Assembly (NCBI RefSeq): GCF_023151555.2
Contig: NZ_CP100425.1
Location: 1,302,001-1,366,000 of the forward strand
DNA: 64,000 bases
Direction: 5' to 3'
Source of the DNA: Photobacterium sp. CCB-ST2H9
GTDB taxonomy: Bacteria; Pseudomonadota; Gammaproteobacteria; Enterobacterales; Vibrionaceae
Under the pieces are notes generated by a model. The model saw only the letters and a program-made list of their open reading frames with translations. It was not told the origin of the DNA and ran no database searches. Both the position numbers and the translations under genes were made by a program. Within the stretch, counting starts at the first letter, position 1; each line of letters begins with the position of its first letter. Below, one piece after another: positions 31,228 through 40,975 of the stretch.

Positions 31228-32805
31228 ATGGAAAGAATAGAAGTACTGGATATCACAGACAACGAAGAAAATAATCTTCGTGTCTGGTTGAATTCGCAAC
31301 TCAGACAATTATGGGATGCGAATGAAACTTCTGTTTCTGCGCTGATCCGCAAGTACTTTGAGAGTGAACACCATGCGAAGCTGTATACGTTTGAACCTGA
31401 AGAAAGTTTCAGGAAACAGGAGTTCTTGGTATTTTCTGAGCATGACACCATTATTAGTGCCTGGAAGAAAACAAGTGCCCGTCCTTTTATTGAATGGGCC
31501 AGAGGCAATGGCCTGGATAAATTTCCCTATGTCATGAATGGCAGGGTTTTTACCGATAACACTGCGGATGTCATTCACCATCGGCTACCCTCAGATTTTA
31601 TTACTTTGCGTTTGCTTCGGAATTATCCGGCGTCATTAAAAGCAATTTTGCAATGGAATGATGTGCAAAGTCTGGACGCTTTCAGTGCGCTGGAAGAAAT
31701 TCAACTGTATCTGAGAAATGAGCCTGTCCTTCGTGATTGGGACTGGGTTGAAGGGGTTCAGAATCAAAATGGTGAAAACCTTTACTGTATTTCACCATTT
31801 CGTGAGCTGATTCTGGTGAATGATGGCGCTTATTTTTGTTGTAGTGCCTGGCATGGGTATCCGAGTGTCGGAGATCCAAGAGACGCAGCACTCGACACCT
31901 TATGGAATAATGAAGATGCAGCTGAATTTCGAAAATCGATTCTGGACGGGTCGTATCGATATTGTCGTCATGATGTGTGCCCAAAGCTGGTCAATCCGGA
32001 ATCACAGCTGAAAACCTTTACAGAGTTACCCTCTGTGGTTCAACACGGCATCTTGCAAGAGAGTGGTTACTTAGAAAGTGGATTTGAGTTTATCAACTAT
32101 GGTTTTGACCCTTCCTGCAATCTGTCTTGCCCGTCGTGTCGGCATGATGTGATTCTTGCAGAAGGGAAAGCAGCAGAAGATATCAAATTCATTGAGCGTC
32201 AGATTGAGGCAAACAGTACCGATTTGCAGGAGCTGTATATCTCCGGCGCCGGTGATGCCTTTGGATCACCGTTCTCGCGGGATTTTCTCGCGCGGATGAA
32301 AGAGGAGAATTTTCCGAGTCTGCATTCAATCTTGCTGCATTGTAATGGCCAGCTGTTTAACTCGTTTATCTGGCATAAATTGCCAGATTTTGTCCGTGAC
32401 AGAATCAACTATGTTGAGATTTCGATTGATGCGAGTTGTCAGGAAACTTATGAAATCAACCGGCGTGGGGGCAGTTACTCAAAACTTCTGGAGAACTTAT
32501 CATTTATTCGTGAGTTAAAGCAGCGGGGTGAACTTGGTTATATTAAATTCAGCTTTGTCGTGCAGCAGAACAACTATGATGAAATGCCTGCTTTTGTTGA
32601 ATTTGCCAAGAGATACCATGCAGATTGCGCATTTTTTTCACGATTGATGAACTGGGGAACGTTCTCTACAGATGAATATTTATCCCGTGATGTGGCAAAT
32701 CGGTCTCATGATCATTTTCCTGATTTATTACGGGTTATCAGTGATCCGATATTTAACGATGAGATCGTAGATTTAACAAATTTGAATCATTTATTGAAAG
32801 CATAA
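31228..32805 (+). CDS. Radical SAM protein with N-terminal SPASM-like module (rSAM-2)
   Basis: 525 residues from the ATG at 31228 (MERIEVLDIT, matching the EIEIVDIT start of rSAM-1); the open frame extends to 31114 but that extension is Cys-rich and low quality. An added N-terminal helical domain of about 185 residues is absent from rSAM-1. Then comes the SPASM-like segment (LVNDGAYFCCSAWHG, TLWNNEDAAEFR, SYRYCRHDVC) and the radical SAM site CNLSCPSC at residues 297-304. The C-terminal half aligns with rSAM-1 (ISGAGDAFGS / FDGAGDVFAS; ISIDASCQETYE / ISVDAATAETYA). A paralogue pair; the substrate is unknown. Confidence 0.87.
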   Translation: MERIEVLDITDNEENNLRVWLNSQLRQLWDANETSVSALIRKYFESEHHAKLYTFEPEESFRKQEFLVFSEHDTIISAWKKTSARPFIEWARGNGLDKFPYVMNGRVFTDNTADVIHHRLPSDFITLRLLRNYPASLKAILQWNDVQSLDAFSALEEIQLYLRNEPVLRDWDWVEGVQNQNGENLYCISPFRELILVNDGAYFCCSAWHGYPSVGDPRDAALDTLWNNEDAAEFRKSILDGSYRYCRHDVCPKLVNPESQLKTFTELPSVVQHGILQESGYLESGFEFINYGFDPSCNLSCPSCRHDVILAEGKAAEDIKFIERQIEANSTDLQELYISGAGDAFGSPFSRDFLARMKEENFPSLHSILLHCNGQLFNSFIWHKLPDFVRDRINYVEISIDASCQETYEINRRGGSYSKLLENLSFIRELKQRGELGYIKFSFVVQQNNYDEMPAFVEFAKRYHADCAFFSRLMNWGTFSTDEYLSRDVANRSHDHFPDLLRVISDPIFNDEIVDLTNLNHLLKA

Positions 32806-33019
32806 ATGAATATTGGTGTTGATTTAACGTTGTGAATACGCAAGATATTTTTCTTGGCTTGTATATTTATTGTTAAATTTATTTTCCATGAAATTGATTG
32901 TAATAATTACATCCTGTTTTGTGATAGAAGAATTCGAGGGACGTTCATCTTTTCTATAGGATCATCTTTGAAATAGTCTGAGGAAAAGACTGATTTATCT
33001 ATTCGTGCGTGAGGATAAT

Positions 33020-33550
33020 ATGCTGCACTTTGAAATGTTCTCTACAGAAGAGCTTTTGGCTTTTGCTGCGCTTGATCTTGAAAATGACAACCTTTTTCAA
33101 GGCATGGAAAAGCTGAAGCATTTAAAAAATAATCAGGTTGAATCAGACGAGTTGGATTCAATGTTAGGCAGCGTTTATGCAAAGCTTCAGTTATTTCATC
33201 AAGCGGTTGAGCATTATTCTGCATTGCTGGAAAGAACACCTTCCCGCCTGCATGAAAGATTTCAGCTGGGAATGGTATACCGGGAAATGAATGAGCTGGG
33301 TAAAGCCGCAGAATGTTGGGACGGTGTGCTGGACGTTGAAGAAAACTATCCGCCTGTTCTTTTTCATAAAGCATTGTTACTCATCCTGACCGGCGAAGAG
33401 GTCCAGGCCAAATCACTGCTGCAACAATTAGTCGCGACAGCAGAAAGCGATAATTATTACGTGGAACGAGCGCTCGGTGTTTTAGAGGAAATTTCGGCTG
33501 CGTCGCAAGAGCCGACACCGGTGACCCAAAAACTTGACCAGGTTCATTGA
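33020..33550 (+). CDS. TPR-repeat protein A, head of the flagellar-like cluster
   Basis: 176 residues of helical repeats (LGSVYAKLQLFHQAVEHYSA, FQLGMVYREMNELGKAAECW). The ATG at 33020 is chosen for the GAGG site 5 bases upstream; the frame opens at a GTG at 33005. A disordered tail ends it. It resembles in plan the TPR protein at 52983 (FQLGIAYFWRGDFSEAESLW), so the flagellar-like genes are bracketed by two related TPR proteins. Possible roles are export chaperone or assembly scaffold. The 214-base gap before it carries no gene and probably a promoter. Confidence 0.75.
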   Translation: MLHFEMFSTEELLAFAALDLENDNLFQGMEKLKHLKNNQVESDELDSMLGSVYAKLQLFHQAVEHYSALLERTPSRLHERFQLGMVYREMNELGKAAECWDGVLDVEENYPPVLFHKALLLILTGEEVQAKSLLQQLVATAESDNYYVERALGVLEEISAASQEPTPVTQKLDQVH

Positions 33551-33556
33551 TAGTAA

Positions 33557-34687
33557 GTGATGACGATGTCCCTTCAGCGATTAAAAGAATTTCTTGAAAT
33601 GGATCCATCCAATGCGTTGCTGGCCCTTGATTTGATTGGGGGCTTAGCGAAGCAGGGAGACTTCCGGGCAGCGATGCAAATTGTTGATCAGTCACTGGGA
33701 CTGAATGATGATCATGCAGATTTTCTGAGTTGGAAGGGGCACTTATGTCTGGCTTTAAATCAGTATGATGACGCCGTTCAGGCCTATCATGACCTGTTCC
33801 GTCGCGGTTACGCTCAGCCGGGTCTGAAAATTAATTGTGCACTGGCCTGTTTTCAGACCGGAAAGTATGAAGCGGCTTATGAGTTGCTGGCGCAGATTCC
33901 TGAACTTGATGTGGCAAATACGCTGCTGAAAGCACGTTGCCTGGCGCATTTAGAAAATAACTCGCAGGCGATTGCAGAAACGTATCGTTTACTCACAACG
34001 TGTACGCCGGAACAACACGCTGAAGTTCACGGACTGCTGTCCTTATTGTATCTGGATGATGCGCAGTATGAACTGGCTGAAAAGCATTGCCGCACATCGT
34101 TGCAGCTGGACAACAGCCAGTGTGATGCTTTGATCACCAGCGCTAGTTTATCTCTGTACCGACTGGAGACGGAAATGGCGTTAATCATCCTGGAACCATT
34201 ACTGGCACAGCATCCGGAAATGGGACGCCTGTTGGCGATGAAGGCGCTGTCATACATGTATGCCCACCAATTCGATGCTGCGATTCAATGGTATGAAAAG
34301 GCGTGCCAAAAAATGCCAGGACATGTTGGCAGTCGGGTGAACTTAGGCTGGTGTTATTTTTCGGTGAAGGATTATGACCGTGCCGAATCCTGCTTCAAAG
34401 AAGGTCTGAAAACAGACCGGAATTTTGCTGAATGTCATGGCGGTCTGGCAATCGTGAATGCTGTCCGGGAAAAATGGTCAGTTTCACAGGAACAACTGAA
34501 GCGGGCCCTGAAGTTAGATGCCAATTGCCCGTCTGCATTGTTTGCAAGGGCGCTATATTTACAGGTGAAAGGGAAAACCAAAGAGGCAGACTCGATTATG
34601 TCAGGACTGATGGCATTCAAATCGGACCTCAGCGTTGAAAATCTGTCGGAAGCGATGAAAAAAATAATCCTGAGTCGTCAGCCATAA
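33557..34687 (+). CDS. TPR-repeat protein B, 376 residues
   Basis: About nine tetratricopeptide repeats through the whole length (examples: LLSLLYLDDAQYELAEKHCR, WCYFSVKDYDRAESCFKEGL), no signal peptide or membrane helix. The start may be GTG 33557, ATG 33560 or ATG 33566; none is decided by a ribosome site. It begins 6 bases after TPR protein A and ends 1 base before fliQ, so it is co-transcribed with the export genes. A chaperone or adaptor role for exported proteins is likely by position. Confidence 0.78.
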   Translation: MMTMSLQRLKEFLEMDPSNALLALDLIGGLAKQGDFRAAMQIVDQSLGLNDDHADFLSWKGHLCLALNQYDDAVQAYHDLFRRGYAQPGLKINCALACFQTGKYEAAYELLAQIPELDVANTLLKARCLAHLENNSQAIAETYRLLTTCTPEQHAEVHGLLSLLYLDDAQYELAEKHCRTSLQLDNSQCDALITSASLSLYRLETEMALIILEPLLAQHPEMGRLLAMKALSYMYAHQFDAAIQWYEKACQKMPGHVGSRVNLGWCYFSVKDYDRAESCFKEGLKTDRNFAECHGGLAIVNAVREKWSVSQEQLKRALKLDANCPSALFARALYLQVKGKTKEADSIMSGLMAFKSDLSVENLSEAMKKIILSRQP

Positions 34688-34688
34688 A

Positions 34689-34952
34689 ATGGACAAAGAT
34701 GCTGCCAGCTACTTATTAAGTGAATTAATGCATGTGGCTTTTATTATTTGTGGTCCAATTTTGCTGGTTGCATTGGTCGTTGGATTAATTATCAGTATCT
34801 TGCAAGTGGTAACACAGATACAGGAAATGACATTAACTTTTGTGCCGAAAATGATTGCAGTCGCACTTGTGATTATGCTGATGTCGAATTGGATGCTTGG
34901 GGTATTAACGGAGTTTGCAATCAACATATTTGATTATGCGGCGAGTTTGTGA
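34689..34952 (+). CDS. fliQ: Flagellar-type export gate protein FliQ
   Basis: 87 residues with two membrane helices (VAFIICGPILLVALVVGLII and MIAVALVIMLMSNWMLGVL) and the family's ISILQVVTQIQEMTLTFVPK middle. Part of the FliPQR core of the type III export gate. The stop overlaps the GTG start of fliR. Confidence 0.95.
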   Translation: MDKDAASYLLSELMHVAFIICGPILLVALVVGLIISILQVVTQIQEMTLTFVPKMIAVALVIMLMSNWMLGVLTEFAINIFDYAASL

Positions 34953-35731
34953 CACTGAATGCTATTTTAAGTGACTGGCAATCTTATACGATTGTATTTT
35001 TTCTGATTCTTTTAAGAATTACGCCTGCTTTAGTGTTCAGGAGTATTAACCCATTGTCGATGTTACCGCCATTTATAAAAATGGTGGTCACCGTTGTGAT
35101 TGGTGTGATTATTTTTACTCATACCATCGATCAAAATTTAATAATACGCGCTGTGCATTTAGAGGGTACGGCATTGGCGGTAGCGTGCCTGAACGAGTTC
35201 TTTATTGGTCTGGTTTTCTGGTTCGCCTTGGTTGTCACCTACGGTGCAATATTTACGTTTCTGAAATTGCTCGATATGCAGGTAGGTTTTAATCCGATGG
35301 GGATTTTTAACCCGGCGATGCAGGAATCGGAACCAATTCTGACCCGGGCAATTATCATCTTTATCTCATTGATGTTTTTTGTCACCAACGCGCATTACAC
35401 TGTGATTGAGTTACTTGCAGCATCCATCCGGTCTTTTCCGATCCTGTCAGGTCCCGGCGAACCGCAGCTGGACATGATGATCGCGTTATTTTCATCACAG
35501 ATGGTTCTGGCATTTCTCCTGGCACTGCCCGTGATGATTGCTATTTTTTGGGTTGATCTGCTTTTAGGGCTTTGTAATAAAATGATGCCTCAAATCAACA
35601 TTTACTTTGTTGGTTTACCCGCAAAAACTGCTGTCGCCTTCCTGATTCTCGGAATTTCTTCCAGACATGTCAGTGAAATTACAGACAGGCTGTTTGATGG
35701 TGTCTTTTCATACTGGCTTTCGCTTTATTGA
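34949..35731 (+). CDS. fliR: Flagellar-type export gate protein FliR
   Basis: 260 residues, usual length, several membrane helices. The family segments RITPALVFRSINPLSMLPP near the N terminus and MQVGFNPMGIFNPAMQ in the middle are visible. It starts at a GTG overlapping the fliQ stop. FliR joins FliP and FliQ in the export gate and contacts FlhB, encoded next. Confidence 0.94.
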   Translation: MTLNAILSDWQSYTIVFFLILLRITPALVFRSINPLSMLPPFIKMVVTVVIGVIIFTHTIDQNLIIRAVHLEGTALAVACLNEFFIGLVFWFALVVTYGAIFTFLKLLDMQVGFNPMGIFNPAMQESEPILTRAIIIFISLMFFVTNAHYTVIELLAASIRSFPILSGPGEPQLDMMIALFSSQMVLAFLLALPVMIAIFWVDLLLGLCNKMMPQINIYFVGLPAKTAVAFLILGISSRHVSEITDRLFDGVFSYWLSLY

Positions 35732-35741
35732 GGGCAACGGG

Positions 35742-36791
35742 ATGGCATCAGAAGAAAAAACAGAAGAAGCAACACAGTATAAATTGCAGCAAGCGAAGCA
35801 AAAAGGGCAGGTCTCCAAGAGCATGGATGTCAATGCTTTCGCTGGCTTGCTGATTACATTGGTCACAGTTCTGTTTATTGCCAAAGAAATTGGCGTGCAG
35901 CTGATGGCGGTGATGCAAAACGTTTTCCTGATGGCGCCAGACATATCGGTACAAAGTGACAGCTGGCTGATCGGGCAGATTTTTGAATCTTATATCTATG
36001 CCACGATGCCTGTTTTGCTGTTGGCGATTTTAATTGGCGTCATTGTTAATTTCATACAAACGGGTGGGATTTTCAGCTTTCATCCGATAAAGCCGGATAT
36101 CAAGAAAATCAATCCGATTCAAGGGTTTAAGAAGTTATTTTCTTTAAAGTCTTTGTTTGAGCTGGTGAAAAATCTGCTCAGGCTGTCATTGGTTTCGGTA
36201 CTGGCGTATATGATTTTCTATGATGAGATATTTACATTACCGGATTCAATCAGCTATTCGTTGTCAGGCACACTGGATAAGGTCAATGCCCTGCTGATTC
36301 AAACCATTGTCTTTTTTATTCTGGCGATGGTTCCTTTTACCCTGTTCGATCTGATATTTCAGCGCTGGTCTTTTCGCAAAGAAATGCGGATGTCGAAAAA
36401 AGAGGTGAAAGATGAATATAAAAATCAGGAAGGTGATCCGGAAATCAGGTCGAAAAGGAAACAAATTCAGAAAGAATTGCGAGGAAAGCTGGGCGCACTT
36501 TCAAACGTTCCTTCAGCGGATATGGTGATCACCAACCCGACCTTTGTTGCGGTTGCACTGAAATACGATCCGAAAACAATGACCGCGCCCAAAGTCGTCT
36601 CCAAAGGGAAAGGGCAGCTTGCATATCAGATCAGGAAAACAGCCCGTCATCATCAGGTTGTGATGAAAACCAATATTCCGCTTGCTCGCGTGCTGTATCA
36701 AAAAGTGAAGATCAACGCTGAAATACCGCCAGAGTTATATGATCAGGTTGCCGAGATTTACCGCTGGTATTTCAATACTCAACATCAATAA
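35742..36791 (+). CDS. flhB: Export gate switch protein FlhB with NPTF in place of NPTH
   Basis: 349 residues from ATG 35742 (MASEEKTEEATQYKLQQAKQ, the family's canonical start); a longer open frame from 35667 overlaps fliR and is rejected. Four membrane helices precede a cytoplasmic domain with SKKEVKDEYKNQEGDPEIR. FlhB/SctU proteins cut themselves between Asn and Pro of NPTH to switch substrate from rod/hook to filament. Here residues 265-268 are NPTF: the cleaved Asn-Pro is kept but the His is Phe. This may slow or alter cleavage and thus substrate switching. The flanking VAVALKYDP is normal. Confidence 0.95.
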   Translation: MASEEKTEEATQYKLQQAKQKGQVSKSMDVNAFAGLLITLVTVLFIAKEIGVQLMAVMQNVFLMAPDISVQSDSWLIGQIFESYIYATMPVLLLAILIGVIVNFIQTGGIFSFHPIKPDIKKINPIQGFKKLFSLKSLFELVKNLLRLSLVSVLAYMIFYDEIFTLPDSISYSLSGTLDKVNALLIQTIVFFILAMVPFTLFDLIFQRWSFRKEMRMSKKEVKDEYKNQEGDPEIRSKRKQIQKELRGKLGALSNVPSADMVITNPTFVAVALKYDPKTMTAPKVVSKGKGQLAYQIRKTARHHQVVMKTNIPLARVLYQKVKINAEIPPELYDQVAEIYRWYFNTQHQ

Positions 36792-36814
36792 AGTGATAAA
36801 CCAAGGAACTCATC

Positions 36815-38848
36815 TTGTTTAAGCAATATATGCTGAAGGACTGGCATAGTAATTTATTTATCATCGGTGTTGTGTTGATTCTGATGGTGATATTTTTGCC
36901 GGTTCCGCCTGGAGTGCTGGATTTCCTTCAGATTATCAACTTCAGCGTTGCACTCTTAATTCTGTTACTGACGTTTTGTACAGATAAGCCACTCAGCTTT
37001 TCAACGTTTCCATCCATTATTCTGATTGCAACGTTGTTCCGTCTCTCACTGAACATATCTGCAACGCGTTTAATTCTGAGTGAAGGTGAAGCGGGGCACG
37101 TGATTGGCGCCATCGGTGAATTCGTGGTTGCTGGAAACTATGTGATTGGTTTTATAGTTTTCATCATTCTTGTTGTGGTTCAGTACGTTGTTGTAACCAA
37201 TGGTGCGCAGCGTGTGGCGGAAGTCGCGGCCAGATTTACCCTGGACAGTATGCCCGGTAAACAGATGGCGATTGATGCCGACATGAATATGGGCCTGATT
37301 GATGAACATGAAGCCCGGGAAAGGCGCTCGAATATCGAACGGGAAGCAAACTTTTATGGGGCGATGGACGGCGCCACAAAGTTTGTCAAAGGTGATGCGA
37401 TTGCCGGCATTATTATCATTCTGATCGATATTATCGGGGGAGTGTCTGTCGGGGTCGCGCAGCACGGGATGAAGTGGGGAGAAGCCCTGACGAAATATTC
37501 TCTCCTGACGGTCGGTGACGGGATTGTCACGCAAATCCCTTCTCTGATTATTGCGGTGGCCACCGGCATCATTATTACCCGGGCAGCCACAGACTATGAA
37601 CTCAGCCGCGAGATTGGCCGACAGGTTTCATCACACCCCCGAACACTCATTCTGGTGACGCTGGCGCTGGTGCTGGCACTGTTTCTTGATGGCTTACCGA
37701 CGATGCCGATTTTGCTTGCGATCGGGTTGTTTGGCGGTTGTGTCTGGTGGGCAATCAAGTCTAATCACGTGATTGAGGTCCACGATGCGGAATCGGAAAG
37801 CAAAGATGATCTCGTGGATTACATCAAGATTCATCCCATTGAAGTGCGTCTCGGGAAGGATCTGAAAAAGAATATTGAATCCGGCAACTGGGCACTGGAT
37901 AAGCGCCTGGAAGCCCTCAAGAAACTGGTGGCGAAAGACTTCGGCTATATTCTGCCGGATATTCAGTTCAAGGCGGACAGTGAGCTGGATGCGGATCGCT
38001 ATGAAATCCATATTCACGGCTCCCGCATCGGAAAAGGTCAGATTCAAAGCAATCGAATTATGGTGATCAGCGCCCCTGAGATCCTGGCGGAAATGACCGG
38101 GGAAGCTACCAAAGAGCCGGCTTATGGTTTACCGGCGCTCTGGATTGACGACACCATGCGGTCATTTGCGAAGAGCCGCTCCTGTACAGTCGTTGAGCCC
38201 GAGATGATTATTTTCACGCATATTTCAGAAGCGATTAAAAATAATCTGCAGGATGTGCTGTCCCGAAAAGACGTCGAACAAGTGTTAAACCGGTTAAAGC
38301 AGGACAATGCGTCTCTGGTCGAAGAAATTGTGCCTCAGCTCCTGAGCATTTCTGACCTGCACCGTCTGCTCAGACTCTTACTGAGCGAGAAGGTCAGCAT
38401 CCGTCATATTGAACTGATTCTCGAAGCGGCGTCTGAGCATGCGAGTGCTGAAGATAAAAATATTGAAAAACTGGTTGAGAAAGTCCGGGAACGATTAGCA
38501 CTTCGGCTCTGTGACCGTTATCTGGACCCCGAAGAGCATTTGAACGTAATCACCATGACGCCGCAACTGGAGTCCATGCTCAAGCGTGCAATCGGCGGCG
38601 ACAGCCATGATGGTCAGATTGCTCCGGGCGAAGTTGAGTCTGTGCTTCAGCAACTGGTCCGTCAGTGTGAAAACGTGATGGAAAAAGGTCTGGAACCTGT
38701 GTTGCTGTGCTCCGGTACCCTGCGAGCGCCGCTTCGGAAAATCACCGAGCGAGTGGTGCCAAGGCTGGCGGTGATATCTGCGCAGGAAGTGAAGGGCATC
38801 AAGCTGATCCGGACCGTTGGTCAGCTCACGCATGGGGAAAGCCGTTAA
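36815..38848 (+). CDS. flhA: Flagellar-type export gate protein FlhA
   Basis: 677 residues, near the family norm. About eight membrane helices fill the first half, with the FHIPEP-type loop region (AARFTLDSMPGKQMAIDADM, DEHEARERRSNIEREANFYG), then the cytoplasmic nonameric ring domain. It starts at a TTG with AAGGA 7 bases upstream. FlhA forms the export gate's proton-using ring and docks chaperone-cargo complexes. Ends directly at flgF (no gap). Confidence 0.96.
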   Translation: MFKQYMLKDWHSNLFIIGVVLILMVIFLPVPPGVLDFLQIINFSVALLILLLTFCTDKPLSFSTFPSIILIATLFRLSLNISATRLILSEGEAGHVIGAIGEFVVAGNYVIGFIVFIILVVVQYVVVTNGAQRVAEVAARFTLDSMPGKQMAIDADMNMGLIDEHEARERRSNIEREANFYGAMDGATKFVKGDAIAGIIIILIDIIGGVSVGVAQHGMKWGEALTKYSLLTVGDGIVTQIPSLIIAVATGIIITRAATDYELSREIGRQVSSHPRTLILVTLALVLALFLDGLPTMPILLAIGLFGGCVWWAIKSNHVIEVHDAESESKDDLVDYIKIHPIEVRLGKDLKKNIESGNWALDKRLEALKKLVAKDFGYILPDIQFKADSELDADRYEIHIHGSRIGKGQIQSNRIMVISAPEILAEMTGEATKEPAYGLPALWIDDTMRSFAKSRSCTVVEPEMIIFTHISEAIKNNLQDVLSRKDVEQVLNRLKQDNASLVEEIVPQLLSISDLHRLLRLLLSEKVSIRHIELILEAASEHASAEDKNIEKLVEKVRERLALRLCDRYLDPEEHLNVITMTPQLESMLKRAIGGDSHDGQIAPGEVESVLQQLVRQCENVMEKGLEPVLLCSGTLRAPLRKITERVVPRLAVISAQEVKGIKLIRTVGQLTHGESR

Positions 38849-39529
38849 ATGGACAAAATTTCAGGTATCGTGATGTATTCCCTCAGCCGCGATATGAACA
38901 CGGTCAATCAGATCAGTACCAATACCCAACATGTGACGACTACCGGGTTTAAAGCATTACTGGCCTCTGATGACGCGGGGAAGAACCAGACGAAAACAGC
39001 GGGGCAGATTATTAACCTGTCGCAGGGAGAGCTGAAACAGACGGGGCGTAATCTGGATTTTGCCATTCAGGGGACGGGATGGTTTGTCCTGAAGTCAGGC
39101 AAAACCGTGGCGTTGACCCGCAATGGCCAGTTTCAGCTCGACGGTGCGGGTTATGTCGTGGATAGCCGTGGGTTTCGGTTACAAAGTCAGAATGGTGATA
39201 TTCAGTTCGACAGCACCAGTATTCATGTGAATTCTGAAGGGAAAATTTCGGATCCCAGCGGGAATACTGAAGAATTAATTCTGGTACAGGTCGGCGAAAT
39301 AAATCCGGAACAATATCATCAGGGACATATTATTTACGAGAAAATGCCAAGGCTTGATATTGACAGTCAAAGTCAGATTTTACAGGGATATCTGGAGCAA
39401 TCCAACGTTGATTCCGCTTCAGAAGTAGTCGAGTTGATGACGGCAAAACGCCACATTCAAACCATGCAAAAAACATTAGCGGCATACGATCAGGTATTAA
39501 AGAAAACCATCAGCGAATTAGGAAAATAA
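38849..39529 (+). CDS. flgF: Flagellar rod protein FlgF-like
   Basis: 226 residues. The N-terminal rod helix is recognisable but altered (STNTQHVTTTGFKALLASDD where NxANxxTPGFKA is usual). The middle TRNGQFQLDGAGYVVDSRGF is the classical rod/hook segment and the C terminus has GYLEQSNVDSASEVVELM. Proximal/distal rod subunit exported by the type III gate. Starts one base after the flhA stop. Confidence 0.85.
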   Translation: MDKISGIVMYSLSRDMNTVNQISTNTQHVTTTGFKALLASDDAGKNQTKTAGQIINLSQGELKQTGRNLDFAIQGTGWFVLKSGKTVALTRNGQFQLDGAGYVVDSRGFRLQSQNGDIQFDSTSIHVNSEGKISDPSGNTEELILVQVGEINPEQYHQGHIIYEKMPRLDIDSQSQILQGYLEQSNVDSASEVVELMTAKRHIQTMQKTLAAYDQVLKKTISELGK

Positions 39530-39530
39530 G

Positions 39531-40295
39531 ATGATTGAAGCGCTGTCCAATGCAGAAATGGCACTCAGAACTCAACAAAAATATATCGACATGATTTCCA
39601 ACAACGTCTCCAACATTAATACGCCAGGGTATAAAGCGAGTACGCCGGTTTTCAATAGTCTGCTGTCCAGCACTACATCTGTTGAAGGTGCTGAGCGTAA
39701 TCTTTCGGTTGGTGGCGGTGTTGAAATAAAAGATGCGATCTTTCGATTTGTTGATGGCGAGTATAAGTACACGGCGTCGCCGCTTGATCTGGCGATTCAG
39801 GGGAATGGCTTGCTTGAGGTCGAACTGGATAATGGTGAAACCGCCTACACGCGTGTTCTGTCCTTGCGCAAGCTGGAAGATGGCGCACTGGCAACCGTAC
39901 AAGGACACCGCCTGGCAGCCAATATCATTGTTCCGCCTGATGTTGAAGAACTGAAAGTTTCCGGCGATGGCACGGTGTTCGGAAAGATCCAGGGGGAAAG
40001 TGACATGCTTGAACTGGGCCAGCTTGAACTCACTGTTTTCGATTCATTTGAAGCATTAAAACCGGGCTCCGGCGGTGTGTGGTATCAGACGGAGGCAGCC
40101 GGAAAAAGACAGTATTTAGTCCCGGGAGAAGACGGTGCGGGCACAATTTTGCAGGGATATACCGAAATGTCGAACGTCAATATGATCGATGAAATGGTGT
40201 CTTTGATGGCTGCCCAGAGAGCGTACCAGTTAAATTCAAGAGTTATTCAGGCCAGTGATCAAATCTTAGAAACGATTAATAACTTAACCCGTTAA
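39531..40295 (+). CDS. flgG: Flagellar distal rod protein FlgG
   Basis: 254 residues. It has the typical N-terminal MISNNVSNINTPGYKASTPV and the C-terminal GYTEMSNVNMIDEMVSLMAA with QRAYQLNSRVIQASDQ. The middle is compatible with FlgG, although TRVLSLRKLEDG replaces the usual TRxGxFxxDxxG. Distal rod that traverses the P and L rings. One base after flgF. Confidence 0.92.
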   Translation: MIEALSNAEMALRTQQKYIDMISNNVSNINTPGYKASTPVFNSLLSSTTSVEGAERNLSVGGGVEIKDAIFRFVDGEYKYTASPLDLAIQGNGLLEVELDNGETAYTRVLSLRKLEDGALATVQGHRLAANIIVPPDVEELKVSGDGTVFGKIQGESDMLELGQLELTVFDSFEALKPGSGGVWYQTEAAGKRQYLVPGEDGAGTILQGYTEMSNVNMIDEMVSLMAAQRAYQLNSRVIQASDQILETINNLTR

Positions 40296-40306
40296 TTGTT
40301 CCGGTT

Positions 40307-40975
40307 ATGATTCAACAAATATTTTCTGTAAGTCTGGTTTTCATTTTATTTTCTCCCGGTGCATTTGCCGGTTTAAAAGAACCGCTGAGTTATCTTTCTG
40401 ATTATTTATTTACGCAAGGCTACGATAATTTCGTCATCAATAAAGCGGGCGCGCATCCGGACATTGATGATGGATATCAGTTTCAGAAGATTGAATGTCG
40501 TTTTGAAATTCATCGCTGCCGGGTCGTTGTTGAACATCCATCGGCTGAGGGGCACGTGAAAACACAGTCACTGTGGTACATCATCAGCAGTCAGCAGTTA
40601 GGCTGGGAAGCAAAACGCAATATCAGGCAGGGAGAGGCCATCAGCGATGATGATTTCATCTGGCGTATGACAGATGCATTTTCCTGTAAGAATCAATTAG
40701 CCAAAACAGATGATATGACCCGGAAACCCGTTGCGGTGAGAAAAATAAAATCGGGTCAGGCCTTATGTGAATATGACCTGGAAAAAGGAATGGATGTTCA
40801 GAAAGGTGATTTTATCACTCTGGTCAGCCGTTCAGATTCATTCGAGATCACGTTGAAAGTCAAGGCATTATCCAAGGGAAACAGAGGGGAAACGGTGAAA
40901 GTCAGAATTCCCGGTTCGGGAACAATGCTTGATGCAGCGGTCGTCTCTTCAGGAAAAGTGGAGTTAGTCAGGTGA
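40307..40975 (+). CDS. flgA: P-ring chaperone FlgA
   Basis: 222 residues with a signal peptide ending GAFA, so periplasmic. A SAF-type domain is visible (VRKIKSGQALCEYDLEK, then GDFITLVSRSDSFEI). FlgA helps assemble FlgI in the periplasm; flgH and flgI follow at once. The stop overlaps flgH by 4 bases. Confidence 0.88.
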   Translation: MIQQIFSVSLVFILFSPGAFAGLKEPLSYLSDYLFTQGYDNFVINKAGAHPDIDDGYQFQKIECRFEIHRCRVVVEHPSAEGHVKTQSLWYIISSQQLGWEAKRNIRQGEAISDDDFIWRMTDAFSCKNQLAKTDDMTRKPVAVRKIKSGQALCEYDLEKGMDVQKGDFITLVSRSDSFEITLKVKALSKGNRGETVKVRIPGSGTMLDAAVVSSGKVELVR

